A DNA stretch of 64,000 bases from Cotesia glomerata (taxonomy: Eukaryota > Arthropoda > Insecta > Hymenoptera > Braconidae). The stretch spans positions 22,595,904 to 22,659,903 of the forward strand of contig NC_058163.1 of assembly GCF_020080835.1 (NCBI RefSeq), written 5' to 3'. Below the pieces are notes generated by a model. It had not been told where the DNA came from and made no database searches. It saw nothing but the letters and a program-made list of their open reading frames with translations. Below, piece by piece: positions 50,250-64,000 of the stretch. The position numbers and the translations under genes were made by a program. Positions within the stretch are counted from its first letter, which is position 1; each line of letters starts with the position of its first letter.

Positions 50250-50724
50250 TCATCAAAAAAATAATGAAAATGTTATATGCGATTTATTTATATAATAAAA
50301 TGAATTCATTTAATTAAATTAAACATCATTGAAGGTTTTATGTTCTTTTTTAAGCTAGTTAATTTATTATGATAAATTTCGAAGTAGTTCTGTATAGATT
50401 TGAATTTCATGCCAAATAAAATTTGTTTATTTATTTTATTTAGTACTTTTTGATGATTTTATATCATTTTTGGATATTCAATTTTTTACATCAAGTTTTT
50501 GGAAGAGTTTTAAATAGTTTGTTGGTTCTGTAAGTTTTTTCTTTCATATTTTGTAGTAAATTCTCAATAGTTGATCCTGTGATAGCAATTTTATTCCAAA
50601 ATTTTTTTCAAAAGTACCCAAACTGTATATTGTGATTAAAAATATCGAAAAATCATTAAGCCAAAGAGTTTTTTACTCACAATTCGTGATTCTAGGCAGT
50701 CATATAGTGACGGCAGGTTGCTAG
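50250..50724 (+). mobile_element. Diverged Helitron-like element
   Basis: The 3' end matches the same family: a caggcagtcatatagtgac-type hairpin, then ggttgCTAG-T at 50721-50725. The 5' part (…atttatttatataataaaatg…) resembles the copy at 25789. The exact 5' TC (taken at 50250) is approximate. The internal hairpins are missing. Confidence 0.45.
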
Positions 50725-51297
50725 TATTATACTTATATAAATAAGTAACAAAAAATACAGGATACGATATATTTAATATAATATACGATGTCGATTCCGT
50801 AAAGTGGGCACCTTTCGTGCGATGTTAGCGTCATTTGAATAAACGCGTGCGCGGAGTGGGTCTTTTTCCCGCTCGTGACTCCACGAGTATAACCCTGTGC
50901 CGGCTGCCCTTCGGCGTTTCGCATTCCTGGCAAAATTCTTGATGCTTTCATGCAGCCTTATAATTTTTTTTCCTGCTCGTTTATTTTTTTTTATCATTAT
51001 CATTATTATGTGCCCTCTCTTCGAGTTTTTATCCCCGACTCAGACGTAGGTCCTTAATCCTCGATCCTCGATCCTCCCCCCCATCCACGAAAGCTTCCAG
51101 GCGTAGGCGGGCAGAGGGCGTTGCTGGCTAATTGTAATTACACGGCAGTGGCGTTAGTAGCATTAATTGCTACATAAATTTACCCGGATAACCTTTTTCA
51201 CCCGGTCGTTAATTTGTCACATTGTCTCCCGTGTCATCAATCCATAACCTGCAATCTATCTCAGTTGCTCTTTTTACTACTAATTTGGACACATTTT

Positions 51298-52110
51298 TAT
51301 CAATTTAAAATCTATCGAAAAATTCGTCCTGAAAATTTTCTTCTTAAAGTTGAAAAATTTTACGCATTTAAAAATTTTTTTAATTTAATTTTTTAAATAT
51401 AAATATATTTATATATAATAATTTTTAAATATAAAAACTCCTAATAAGATTTGCTATAAATTTAAAGCTCAAATTTTCGGAGATAATTTTTATGTCAACC
51501 CTTCAATTTTATAGATGTAAAAAATAAGAAAAAAAATTTATTTACTATAATTCTTTGATTCTTTGTTTAAAAATTTAAACTTCTGAGTTGAAAAATTAAA
51601 AGTTATCAAATTAGTTACATTTTGTACGACATTTTTTTTTTTAATTTTAACGTTTTTGTGTCTTAAAAGTCTTCTTTTTCAAATTTTAATATTTAGAATT
51701 TTTATCACTTTAAAATCTATTAAAAAATTCGTTCTGAAAATTTTCTTCCTAAAATTGGCAATTTTTTTTTTTTAAATTTAGTTTTTGCAATATCAATATA
51801 TTGAAGAATATACACAGACCATTTGATATTAATAATACAAATATTTCCAAGATTATATTTATATTTATAAAGATTTTTTTTCAAATTTATTGAACAAAAT
51901 TTATTAAAAACTTCTAATAAGATTTGTTATAAATTTAATGTTTAAATTTTCAACGAAAATAATTTTTAGAGATAATTTTAATGTCAACTCTTTAATTATT
52001 TTAATACACATTTCACAAAAATTTTTTGATTTTTTGCTTAAAAAATTAAACTTCTGGGTTGCAAAATTAAAAATTAAGAAAATTATAAATTAGTTAGATT
52101 TTTCTTTAAA
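51298..52110. repeat. Degenerate duplication, period about 405 bp
   Basis: ttttatca(a/c)tttaaaatctat, aaaattcgt(c/t)ctgaaaat and ctcctaataagattt/cttctaataagattt recur in order in the two halves. Confidence 0.5.
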
Positions 52111-53486
52111 TTTTAACGTTATAGTGTCTTTTTTTCAAATGTTCATATCTAAAAATTTAAAACGTTCAATTTTAAAACTAAAAAATTGTAAAATAAATTT
52201 TTTTTCACTTCCTTTTCGTTCAAAAAATACTAAAAAATCCCTTCTCAATATAATAAATCCAATTTCTTTAAGAAAATCCTAAAATTAAACTTTCGAACTC
52301 TCATAATTTTCCCAAGGATAATTTCCAAGAGATTTATTACAATATTTTTCCGAAGCAGAGCTGCATTATGCATAACAAAAAAAAAGTGGATAATCTGTCA
52401 AGTAAAAATGAGATCAAAGTATTTATTAAAATAGCCGATGAGATAAATCGTTTAGAGTCGCAAAAGTAGCCTTTGGGTTGAGTTTCACAAGCATTTACCT
52501 GAGTGGTCTGTCGGATAATCGACATGACTAACGACATGGACTACATATGTCCACCCGCATAAACTATCCTGTTTTTAACCTGCATACATTAAAAGTTGGC
52601 ACTTGCCGAGCAAAAAGACCGGCGAGTACCGAGAATTATGTACCGACGTTATGTACGTAATATTATTAATTACAACCCAGCAGCGTGTTATTAGTGCATT
52701 AGACGAATTTACCGCCGTGAAGCTTTTGTGCGCCTTGAGCTAGATAACCGCAAGCTCCTTTCTAATTTAGCTCTTTATCTCGAGGACGTGCATGCTCGCT
52801 CGTTCTTTTGACCTGTTATGTCTTTTATATGTTTATATTTATAGCGAGTATGCAGCAGAGTGTTGATAAATACCAGCTCCATCGTCCCCCAGGGCTCCGA
52901 CGGCGACTCGGGTGACACACATGTAATGCGTGTTTGCACAAACAAAGACGTTTTGTGTAATCACCTTGTCTAATCACGGGACAGAGGACCTGTTGCAGAG
53001 TCCAGGTTCGTCCAGTTTCACAACAAACCATTTAATTGTTGTTGTTTGGCTAGTTGGAATTGTAATTGTAATTGTGAGTTGTAAATTAAAATAATAAAAG
53101 TAAATTAAGCTAAGAGTGTAATGACTTTTAGTGCGAGCTGTCGGCGAGGTGATGATGGACAGTAAGAAATGCCCATTCTTCAGCAAACCGCCTCCATTAT
53201 CATATTTATGACCTAGCAGATGCTTAAGGCAGACATTTATGTTTTTAAAAACTCGGATGCTCTAACTGATCCGTTTTAAACAAATGTTTTGCTCAAGATA
53301 AATTTATTTGTTTAAGGAGGTCTTTTCGCCATCAATGTTAAATAAAAAATATTAGATTATGCATAAAATTAAGTTTTATCTAATAGTTAAAGTCCTTATT
53401 TATCTACTAGTGAAGTTTAATTTATTCACCGTGGAAATTTTTGAAAAAAAAAATTCTAAAAATGTTAGTATTTTTTCCGAGTCTTA

Positions 53487-54246
53487 CACGGAAAAAAGTA
53501 AACTGTAATAAATAACAGTCGATTTATATTAAGTAATGATCAACTGCTAAAAATTACCATTTCAAACAGTAAAATCGTGATTTTACTATTCACTATATGA
53601 TTTTTACCGTTTAAACGTTACAATTTACTCTTTACGTGGAAGAAAATACTATTTCAAACAGTAATATTCGCTATTTGAATGTCTAAAATGTTAATGTATA
53701 ATAATTAAGAATTCAGACTTTGATATTTATCATTTCGTACCTAAAAAATGATCTTATGATATGTAAAAAGTATAAAATAAAGTTAGTAAATTTCTAATAC
53801 AAGCAACGTCAATATTTACAAAGTAAAATGGTAAATTTTAAGCGCAACGCTAAAAATCAAACTGTAATTATTGACTTGCTTAGACTGGTAAAATGTATAT
53901 TTTAAAAGTATGATTTTTGCTGTTTCAAATGTTAAATTCTCCCAGAGTGAGACCCCCTTCTCTTTCATCTGAGTTCCCCTTCTTCTCATAACATGGACTA
54001 TATATTGAAATGGCAATTTTCACTGTTTGAAACTGTAATTTTTTAAGATAAAAGAGTCGTTATTTACTATAGTGACAGCTACTAATCACTTATTTTGGAT
54101 ATTAAATTATAAATTGTGGCTTTTATACTTTTTACATTAATTTCTGTAATATTTATATTTTTGCCACCCCGATGTCCGCTTTACTGTTTGAAACTATCAA
54201 AATTAACCGGAATCCGAGTGAATATTACAGTTTACTTTTTTCCGTG
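53487..54246. mobile_element. TIR element, CACGGAAAAAAGTAAACTG
   Basis: This 760-bp element has 23-bp TIRs (cacggaaaaaagtaaactgt ... acagtttacttttttccgtg), flanked by TA. The interior repeats degenerate cagtaaaat/attttac units, and the longest open frame (66 codons) is unconvincing. The terminus resembles the CACGG ends seen at 15104 and 16097. Confidence 0.7.
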
Positions 54247-56077
54247 TACAAGAAAGTCAGACCTTAACAACTTTCTCGAGTTATGGCATTAACCACCGAT
54301 TAGATGGGGTAAAAAAAACTCAAAATAAGGTTTTCGAAATATTCAGGTTTGATTTTTTGCAATAAAATATATAGGTTGCCGTGGAATTTATGGAGAAATT
54401 ATAATTATAAAATCACAGAAAATTTTTGAGTAATCTACATTTAAATGGCGTCAGAACATTTGGCAACTTTGCGTAGCGCGCGAGCTTCAGACCATTCAAT
54501 AAATTCAAACTAAACTTTAACGCACTTATGTTTTTCATTCATACTTATTAATTAATTTATTGTAAACAAATTTTCATATTTCATAATTGAAAAATAAAAC
54601 AATAATTTAAAAATACTAGCATTCTTGCCATGAGACATTAGAATGCTATGGTTTTATGACTAAACATTTTTAATTAATTTATTTATTTACACTGACTGCA
54701 AAAACTTAAACATGGTTAAGGTTATATTGTGCAAATGAAAATGTAAGCAAACGAAATATAGCGTTGCCAAATCACGGACAGGTTACTAACTGATTTACAA
54801 GAGTCAAATTAATTTTTGTATTTAACTATTTTTTTTTTAATTTTCAAAATTTCAACGATTAATGCCTCATATACTATTTATTTTTTAATTTTAGGAATTT
54901 TTATAGGTTTTTTATTTTAATTTATCGAATATTGACTACTACAGTTGTTGTGACTCAACTGGAGCGAAAGGACTTCCTTAAAGAGTTTTGAGTTTGAAAG
55001 AAAGTTTGACTTAAAATTGAAATTCTGTTAATTTTTTTGAGTAAAAAAAATGAGTTTAGAATTTTTAGTACAAAGTTTTGTTAAAATTTGAGAAATTTTT
55101 AATTTTAATTTTTTGTTGAAAATTTTGATGCTGTAAAACTTTTTTTTTTCTTTCAAATTTTCTGTATAAATATTTATATTGAATATATAAATTAATTAAT
55201 TAAAAAATAACATTTTTTTCTTCCGAAATTTCAATTTTAAACTTTGATAAAAAATTTGTAAACAATAATTATTAAAATGAAAGATTTCATTACCTTGTCT
55301 TTATAAAAAACAAATGATATCTCCCAGAAAACTCATCTATTAATTTAATAATTTTTTATCAAATAATTTTTCTCAGTATATTTTCATTTCCTTATTTATT
55401 ATTTTAAAAGTTTAGCGAAACAAGTCTCTCGAGACTTAAATAAGATAATCTCTATTATAAACTGCGAGGCAACCCAAGTAAACGGCGTCGAGTTATTTAC
55501 CTGTTTGAGAGTCGAGCAAAAGAAACGACGAGGGCAAACCATAGCTTGGAAATATAAGGACCAAGGAATGGAAAGCCGAGGGGATGAAGAATCAAGAACA
55601 GGGAAAATACGTCTTTAACAGAGAAAAGAAACAATATAAATTTATCAAAGAATAAAAGCTCCTCCATAGAAAATTTTCATCTTCTCAATCTCATTCTGAA
55701 GTTAAGTATTTAGTGTCCCTAGTTTTCGAGTTTCATTGTTTATTTTTCCAGAATTAGGAGTTTGAATATATACCTACTTACAGGGGCTAAAAGCGAAAGC
55801 GAGAACTAAAACTCACAACTAAAACTCACTCACCCAGCAAGATGAGTCAACGGCATTAAAGCTCGGCTGGAAACACGCGCCCGTTCCACCGGCACCGACG
55901 CCGCCGCATCTGAATGTCATCTTGCTTGTCTAATTTCCAGTATACCGTCGGGTCTTGAGGTCACTTACCTGTAATCATTAAATGTAAACATGTTATTAAA
56001 ATTAAATAAATGTTATTTACAATTTTGTTAGCTTTTGATGAAAAACATTTTTTATATGACCATATATGTCATATATA

Positions 56078-56904
56078 TTAGCAACCTTGTAATCATTATT
56101 TGACTACCGTAATTTGTGAACTATAAATAAGTAAAATTTTGCTTTATTGAATAATGACTTTTGTTAAATTGCACTGTACTTTTTTAACTATTGACGTTTT
56201 TAAAGATATAAGCTTATTCCGATGTTATCCTCATCAAGAGCTTTCATTTGAGTACCCACATGCATTTTGATATATTTTTCATATATACATATATATAATA
56301 CATATAAATATATGAAAAATCGATGTGGATACTCAAATGAAAGGTCTTAATGAGTGTAACATCGCGATGAGCTTATATCTTTAAAAATGTTAACAGTTCA
56401 CAAGATACAAGGTCTTTACTAAATAATGACTTTTGTAAAATTGCACTATATACTTTCTTAAATATTGACATTTTTAAAGGTATAAGCTCATCCTAATATT
56501 ACACTCATCAAAAGCTTTCATTTGAGTACCCACATGCATTTTGATATATTTTTCATATATACATATATATAATACATATAAATATATGAAAAATTGATGT
56601 GGGTACTTAAATGAAAGGTTTAGATGAGTGTAACATCGGGATGAGCTTATATCTTTAAAAATGTCAATAGTTCACGAGATATAAGGTCATTTTTTAATTA
56701 TCTATCTAGAGATAGAGCATTTTTAAATGCAGCCAAAATACTTATCATCATAAATTGACTATTGGTGAGAATGATATGAAACCATGAAAAAGGACAACTC
56801 CAGATCAAGACTTTTCCAACGATACCAAATTTAACCATAAAAACCTATTTTATCATATAAATACACTGGCCACAAAATTTTGCTTATTCTCTTAATAATA
56901 TAGA
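56078..56904 (-). mobile_element. Helitron-like element, minus orientation
   Basis: Read on the minus strand it starts A-TCTATATTATTAAGAGAATA at 56904 and ends ggttgCTAA-T at 56078. It carries two internal hairpin units (56200-56400 and 56480-56665), as in the other copies. The terminal hairpin is eroded. It is non-autonomous. Confidence 0.7.
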
Positions 56905-56929
56905 TGGTTAAATATGCCATATTCGAGAC

Positions 56930-57190
56930 CATATATATGATATATGTGACCATATATACCATATATGTGAAATATATACCATTTATATGACAATATATGC
57001 TATAAAGGTGATATATATGACCATTTATATGATATATATTCCCGTAAATGCTATATGTATGGCCGTATATCTGATGTATGTGACCCTATATAGCATAGAT
57101 GTGATATATGTGACCATACATACTGTATATATGACAATAGATGCCATACATGTGACATATATGTGACCATATATGCCATATATCAAAATT
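56930..57190. repeat. Degenerate repeat of atatgtgaccatatatgcc
   Basis: More than ten irregular units of the type gaccatatat(a/g)(c/t)c(a/g)tatatgtga follow directly after the Helitron 5' end at 56904. They have two-base-step variation and no fixed period. Confidence 0.6.
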
Positions 57191-59755
57191 TTTTCACTCT
57201 CTTAATTTAAAAAAATTTTTATCTTGACTAATTTATCGTTCAATTAATAGTAAAAAGTACAAACAATAGTTGTAATAATAATAACAATAATATGAGCAGT
57301 ACAAAAGACACGTGCGAGATAATTTAGTAAATGAATCCTTAACAAGTGTCACGCCTCATACTTCCACCCTAAATCCACCAATCTATCGTCTCTTATCTCA
57401 AAACACGATCGTATTATACTACCGACGCACGCTACACTGTTATGTTCTGTTATACGGCTTTACATCTAAATCTACATCTAAGGTCTACTTCGCTGCTATT
57501 TTGCTCTACACAAATACAAACACTAATTCGATACTTTGGACATGCTATGGTAGAAACAACAGAGAGGTCACATACGGAAGATAACAGCGATCTGATAAAA
57601 ATTTGGTTATCGCGTTTCTCCAGTTAATGATCCATCAACCTGATATTAATTACAGAAACCGACTCTTCAAACTTATAACGTCATCTTACAAGTTTCAAAA
57701 ATTATTTGACTCCTTCAAACTTTATTATGGAATATCTGATGCATATAAAATTTCGTAAAATATTACAGCTCGTTTGCTCACTAATAGAATTTCGATACAT
57801 ATATTAAATTAGAATATATGATATTTAAAAAAAAAAAAACTGAACAATTGAGAAGCTAAACATTAAATTGGTTCCGAATAAGGGAAAAGCGATTTATTCA
57901 ATCATATCGCAATTTCGGTGGTATTTCTATTTCTTAAAGTGACAAGACCGTTTGACATTCCAACATAATATACATATATGTATGTATGTACAATAAATAA
58001 AAACGAGAACTGTGTGTGGCGTGTACTGGTGTACCGAGAAAGAGGAGAGTTTCAATCTGGAGGTCCAATTTCACGAGTTGGATGTTGGATGAAAATACGA
58101 ATTTGGTATCCATTGGCGCGGATAACACGCGGGCTACTACTCCATATTCAACCAGGTAGCTCTAGCTTTTACTACTGGTTCTCTCTTCGTCCTCTTGCTG
58201 ATGCTAGTCTTCATCTGCAGCAGTCAATGTTCACTTATACATACATACATACATATATAGATGTGGATGGGTGTACGGTAGAGAGACTGGAGAAATTCTG
58301 GTGGAATGGAGTTTGTACGGCACACAGCACACCGGAATATTATGAATATTCAACTTGACGCTGGCATGGCTGCGTTCCAATCCATTATTCATTTCTCCAG
58401 CACCATCGTTCCAATTCTCTGGTACATTAATATCTATATACTATATACATACACCTATAGATGTATGAATGTATTTTGGTAACTTGCATACGTCGCATTG
58501 AGAAATCAGTATTATATTTTTTTCCGATCGAAACCCCAAAATCGATTTGCATTTTATTTATAGGGAAAATACAGATATTCACGGAGGATGTCGGTACCGA
58601 TATATAGATGTACATTGTGCATGAGATTTTAGCATTAAATTGCCGATAACGAGTCACTCGAACCTCGGCTCTGAGGTTCGACCTTAGACCCCGACTTCAC
58701 TTTATAATCATAACTTTAACGTAGCTTGAAGAGGAGAGGATAAGTAAGTGGTTAAAGTCTGTTTTTAACTCTTTTTAATACGTAATTATTCAATTTTTTA
58801 CCTCAACAAAGATTCAATAATTAAAAATTAAAAATTTGAAAATTTTGAGTTGAAACATTTTGTCAAATGTCAAGTACCGCGACCTAGATCACAAAATCCT
58901 GAGTTCAATGAATACCCATAACACCTATTAACCACAATTGCTTCATAGAATTAACGGCATTAATATTTTATTAATCGATTAATCACTTAATCGACCTACC
59001 TCGGATATACTGCTGTGAGCACTCATTTTACACGTAATTTTTCACTGATTCAGACCTCTGTACTCATTTTACTTAAAAAAATTTACCAAAAAAGATATTC
59101 AATAAAAACATCGAAATAAAAGAAATAATTATCAATTTTGTCTGCAGAGAAATCTAGAGTCGAAATAAATAAGTTTGGAGTTCGATTCTAAAGTTGAGAA
59201 GCTAATTCGATTTTTCTCTTGACGCGTATGGGCACGGGTAGGAATTCTATACGGGATTATATATAATAAGTGGTTAAATTCCAGTAGTGGGCATCGTTAC
59301 GAACCGGTAGCCTCTAATCAACTTAATTTCAGGTTGGCTTTGGCTCGACGTTGCCCCAACATACCCAGCGCATAACGTATCCAAGCATTCGAGTCTAGAT
59401 ATTCGGTAATTGTATCCGATCGGAAGATCGGAATGTTACACATCTCCTCCAATTTAGCTATCGAATGATAACTTTTGGGCTGTTGTCATTAGCCATCAGC
59501 GTATACTTTTCAGGTGGAGGAAAAATACCAGAATACCAGTGACTAGTCCCGGAGAACAATCATTAGGAAAATAATATTTTAATGTTGTTGAGTATATTTA
59601 ATTTTCGTTGAGTCATTCTATGTAAGCTCGGCAAATCTCGTCTGGGTGGCTTCAACTGCCGATAAAACAAATGTTAATAAGCAGGTGAGAAGTCTGACCC
59701 GCCTCCTAATGCTCCGCTAAGAACTAAACCACAAAGAGTTCTTACTTTACAAATC

Positions 59756-59800
59756 TTGGATCTTGGATCTTGGATCTCGGATCTTGGATCTTGGATCGGG
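59756..59800. repeat. Heptamer minisatellite (GGATCTT)n
   Basis: About six units of ggatctt, one with a C variant (ggatctc), end in ggatcggg. Confidence 0.85.
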
Positions 59801-60069
59801 TTAAATAGCTTGAGATAGACACCACAAACCATTTAAGTAATTAGCGGCCATTTGTCTTCACGACTAATGGTGCTTTTCCTCCCTCGTCGTTTATTTTTGT
59901 GCAAATAGAATCATTTTTTTATGCATCGTGGTAAAAATTTTTAATATTGTCTTTATCTTTGATTGTTTTTGTGAAAAAAAAAATTTATGGCCTTTTAAAT
60001 AAATTTTATATGCTCATATTTGGCCTGATATGTTTATATTTAATTCTTTTAATGCGTTTTTTGATGAAA

Positions 60070-60990
60070 AATGGTCATATATAACTTTTAGATAATAGTC
60101 GGTAAATTGTCTCGCTACAAGAGAGTTAAATTCTAAAATATATAGAAATAATTTATTTTTTTAGTAATAAATTTAATAATATTTTATATCAGATTTTTTC
60201 TTCTATAAACAGTGAAAAATCATATTATTTTTTAGGAAAAATATTGAGAAAAAAAAATATTTTATTTAAATAGATTTCTATGGGAAGAAGTTAAAAAAAA
60301 TTAAGTGAAGGAAAAGATGAATTTGAAACAATGTTTAACAAAATATCAATGAAGTATTCAAAAATAATTTTTGTTGGAATTCTTAAGGAACTTTTCACAA
60401 AAAATTTTTTCACGGGCTTGGATAAAATTAAGGCAAAATTTCATCTAAAATTCAATAACCAAAATAAAATTCTAACATAAACAAATTAATGATTATATAT
60501 GAAAATTAATGCAAGCCGGTCATATATAACTTTTGGATAAAAACGAGATCTAAATATCTCCAACAGATGGCGCATGGTCGGTAAATTGTCTCACTACAAG
60601 AATAAATTCTAAATTCTAAAATATATAGAAATAATTTTTTTTTTAAACAATAAATCTAATAGTGTTTTGTATCAATTTTTTTCTCTTTTAATCAATGAAA
60701 AATCATATTATTTTTTAAGAAGAATATTGAGGAAAAAAACTATTTAATTTAAATAGAGTATGGAAAGAAATTAGAAAAAATTAAGTGAAGGAAAAAATGA
60801 ATTTGAAACAATGTACAATAAAATTTCAATGAAATATTTGAAAAAAAATTTTTTTGAATTCTTAAGGAACTTTCCACTAAAAATTTTTTCACGGGCTTGG
60901 ATAAAATTAAGGGGAAATTTCCTCTAAAATCTAACAACCGAAATAAAATTCTAACATAAACAAATGAATGATTATAAATGAAAATTAATG
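60070..60990. repeat. Tandem duplication, period about 465 bp
   Basis: The two copies (60100-60520 and 60575-61000) share ggtcggtaaattgtctc(g/a)c, attcttaaggaactttcac-like, cacgggcttggataaaatta and ttaatgcaagccggt. Confidence 0.75.
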
Positions 60991-62112
60991 CAAGCCGGTT
61001 GAATATTTCCAACCAATTAACTCCCGCATATTAATAACCCGACAATAACAACTAATTAAAAAAATCCGATGCTTGCGTGCATAAAATAGACCCAGAGCTG
61101 GTATGATTTTATTCCGGCCATTTAAATCACATTATCCGTAATTAACTGGGTTTATTATGTCCTAAAAAATAAACAGAGCTCTCGTGCATAGAGGCTCACC
61201 AGAAACTCGACTCGTGTATATAGCACAGTACATCTTTCAGGCAAAGGAAGAACAAGAGCAAGAGCAGGCCTGTTAAACAAAGGAAAGAAACCTACCGACG
61301 CAACACGTCGGCAGAGATCAGCATCCAGCGCCGATCAAATTAAAACCGAACCGTGATCCTCGAATTATGGGAATTACCCTCGATAACCCTGTCATTAAAA
61401 TTCTCCTTTGATTAATTTGTCGGTTGTTTAGCCTCGAAAGTATAAATTCAGACCCACACTAAATTTTGCTCTAAATCTGAATTCAAATCCCAATCGAAAT
61501 CTTGCGAAATAATAAACAATTTTATTCTTAGAAATAAATATAAAATGGAAAAGAGGATTACATGAAGGACTTTCGATTATCCGCGACTCTAAAATGCAAA
61601 GGTTAACTAGGGTCCTCGTCTCGCAGACGACTTACAAGTTACAACTTCAACACTAGTTAGCAATATTGCTCGGCTATTTATTATTATTGTTATTGGTATT
61701 GGTTTCGTCTCGGTCTTTCTTCCTCCAGCCCACATACCGGCAATAAGAGTTGAACTAAACATAATACAAGCTGCTGAAGAGTTATTGGAATCACCTACAC
61801 GGCCGTTAAAATAACGCGGACTAAACCGCCGGTTATTTATTGCCGGTGGTCCGCCCGAGCCTCACTTTACATACTAATATTTTTAGAAAAAATTCATCCC
61901 TAATTTTTAATGCGCCCAATAATTGAAATGTCACTTTAGAAATATTAGTATCTTTTTTGGTGGAGAAATTTATTCTGAGCTCTAATCTTGGAGAGTAATT
62001 TTAAAGAAAATTTTATCATAATTCGTTTTATTTATTTTGTTAAATTGTATCAAAAAATTTCAAATAATTTTCAAAATTGAATACATTATGTATATTTTAA
62101 TATATTTTTCAT

Positions 62113-62394
62113 TTACAAAAATTTTATTTATTTATTTATTTATTTATTAGTTTTAATGCCAAGGCAGTAGCCGAATAACAAAATTATACATTTTATTTAC
62201 ATTAAAGTACACGTAGTTCAGTAAAAGAAGTTTATAAGTTATTTTGTATTTTCATTTTGAAAATTTTTGAACATTTTTCTGTGTGAGGATTTTTGTAAAT
62301 TAAATTTCTGTAGACAAATAAAGTAGCATTTGAAATTAATCAATTTATGTAATTTAAGAATTTGCTGTCTTTGGTAGATCACAGGTAGATTCCA
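62113..62394 (-). pseudogene. Possible LINE 3' remnant, minus strand
   Basis: On the minus strand an open frame starting WNLPVIYQRQQ at 62394 runs 51 codons to TAA. A 3'UTR containing cggctactgccttggcatt follows, then an (AATA)n tail at 62121-62148. The W-N-L-P start is typical of the reverse-transcriptase C-terminus, but the rest is not clearly recognisable. It is a different family from the other two tails. Confidence 0.4.
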
Positions 62395-64000
62395 GAATAT
62401 TAAAAACAAGAAAAAGTACTGTATTTTAGACAGTTTAAATTTAGTAAATTTTATTTAAATAATTTTTTAGCTATAAAAATTTACTCAAATTTAATAAATT
62501 TTAATTTAAAATATTATTTGTCCTTTTTTTAATGAAAAAAAATTTTAATTTTGTGTTTATATCTTCAAAATTGTCACGTATCATCATTAAAAATTTTATT
62601 TAATTTTTTTTTTATTTTTCCTTCGAAATTTTTTTAATGACTGGGCCCATAACCTTCTGATCAATTGTAATTTTGAAAATGTTTATAAATTAATTGCAAT
62701 ATCTTCTTCAATTGATTTTCACCAAAACAATCATTAAATTTATCATCAAGTGCTTTGTAATCATGATATATTTTGAACATTGTGTACTACAAGCTCGAAA
62801 ATTGCCAAACCAATAAACCATGAACAAAAGCTTTGAATAAAAAGATGTAAACATATAATAACAATATTTACAATAAATCAGTAAAATTATAACATCAAAA
62901 CAAACAATCGAAACACGAAAAACAGGAGTACGAGAGACGGGAGGGTTTAATTGACCTGCACAAAAGAGTAGTAGCTCGTCACGCTCAGGTGGGCGGTCGG
63001 GTCTCATCTACTCAGCTCTCAACTACACCTAAAATATTAGCCCGCATTAATAATTATTAATTAATAATAAACCTCAGCTGTGTATACTCTATACAAGCGT
63101 ATCCTGCTACTAGTGGAAAGAACAGAGCGAAATTGCTCGGAAAACGTATGACGGATCAATTCACTTAGCAATGCCCCCACTCGAAATAGATACATTAAAA
63201 TAATGGATTATAAATAAAAAGATATTGAGCCGTAAATAAAGTCGAGCGTTTCCAGCAACGTTATGGCAAACGGCAAACGTAATGACAGGTCTCCAACGTC
63301 ATAAAATTTTGCCACAATGAAATCCTCTGTACGAGCTGTACGCCAACTAACCACCCATCAACGTTTACCTTTGCCTGTACTAGTTTTGCGCGTGCCACAA
63401 GTTATTTAATGCACCAAAAAACTCATGCATCATTTATTATTGTTTTATGTGATGCTTTGTTTTTTTCTCTCACTTGTTTACATTCGTTTTACTTTGTAGA
63501 ATTTTTTTCGCGGGAATGAGAGAAGTTTAACTGTTTCTTTATTAGTGAAGTGTAAAATGATTTTATGATATTTTTCTTCAAATTAATTTATTTATTTTTC
63601 TTCAATTAATTTATTAAAAAAAAATTCTTTTAAAAAATCATTAGCTGCCATATTTTAAAACACAGTAATTATTTTTTTAATTTTCTTAAATTTTTATAAG
63701 AAAATTATATTTTAAATAAAATTAAAATGAATAAAATAAGATTATTTAAGGTACTAAAAAATGCAGATATATCGAAAAAAAATTATTAAAAAATTTTATA
63801 GTTACTGTGTTTTAAAATATAACTTTAAAAATATTTTTGACACAATTGAAAATTTTTAAAAATTTCTGCAGAAATGATAAAAAATTTTTTATTTAATTAA
63901 AATAAAGCTATTGATATTCTTCTGTATATTTCGTTTATTATACTTGTTTCAAAAGTTTTTAAATTTCAGCTCTTAATTTTCATTTTTAAAGTCGCAAAAT

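Noticed and set aside
57978..58358. 126-codon plus-strand open frame with an ATG
   Set aside because: The longest ATG-started frame away from AP-2, but it has no recognisable domain and its start lies in a tatgtatgta repeat. No splice or promoter context supports it.
62708..63007. 99-codon minus-strand frame with ATG
   Set aside because: The first 17 codons are GC-rich, but the rest is low-complexity hydrophobic sequence from AT-rich DNA. No homology is recognised.

Overview
This is a single AT-rich animal (insect-type) genomic window, about 70% A+T, with long introns, canonical GT-AG splice sites and dense small DNA transposons. There is no sign of bacterial operon structure. The one gene I can support is on the minus strand. 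It is the 5' half of an AP-2 family transcription factor (TfAP-2, the insect homologue of vertebrate TFAP2A-E). An insect, perhaps a hymenopteran, is my inference from the AP-2 protein style and the repeat content; the sequence does not prove the order.

Layout of the gene, read right to left. A candidate first coding exon lies at 34491-34772 (acidic, Ser/Asn-rich, 94 codons). A second, alternative first coding exon lies at 21980-22072 (31 codons). Both end in phase 0. The common exon at 18297-18674 (126 codons) carries the AP-2 transactivation signature DFQPPYFPPPF. Exon 2610-2783 (58 codons) and the 52-nt exon 2100-2151 follow, all phase-compatible. The exons for the DNA-binding/dimerisation core must lie left of base 1. 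The introns are about 3.3 kb or 15.8 kb (depending on first exon), 15.5 kb, 458 bp, and more than 2.1 kb. Two GC- and CpG-richer islands sit just upstream of the two first exons and may be alternative promoters.

The 15.5-kb intron and the flanking DNA are packed with non-autonomous elements. There is a roughly 690-bp MITE family (seven copies, both orientations, ends TA-CACAG...CTGTG-TA), shorter relatives of about 225-300 bp, a palindromic CACTGATAGAAGG family, and other TIR elements. Also present are five Helitron-like elements with TC...hairpin...CTAG/CTAA ends, and three 5'-truncated LINE tails that keep the last 30-45 codons of a reverse-transcriptase ORF. The most striking structure is a near-perfect inverted repeat (two 926-bp arms, 36-nt spacer, 15139-17026) inside the TfAP-2 intron. 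In the pre-mRNA it would be one very long hairpin.

The right 29 kb (34.8-64 kb) has no recognisable gene. It holds moderate-GC unique blocks separated by repeats, and may be upstream regulatory or intergenic DNA. Many local tandem duplications of 150-520 bp occur throughout.
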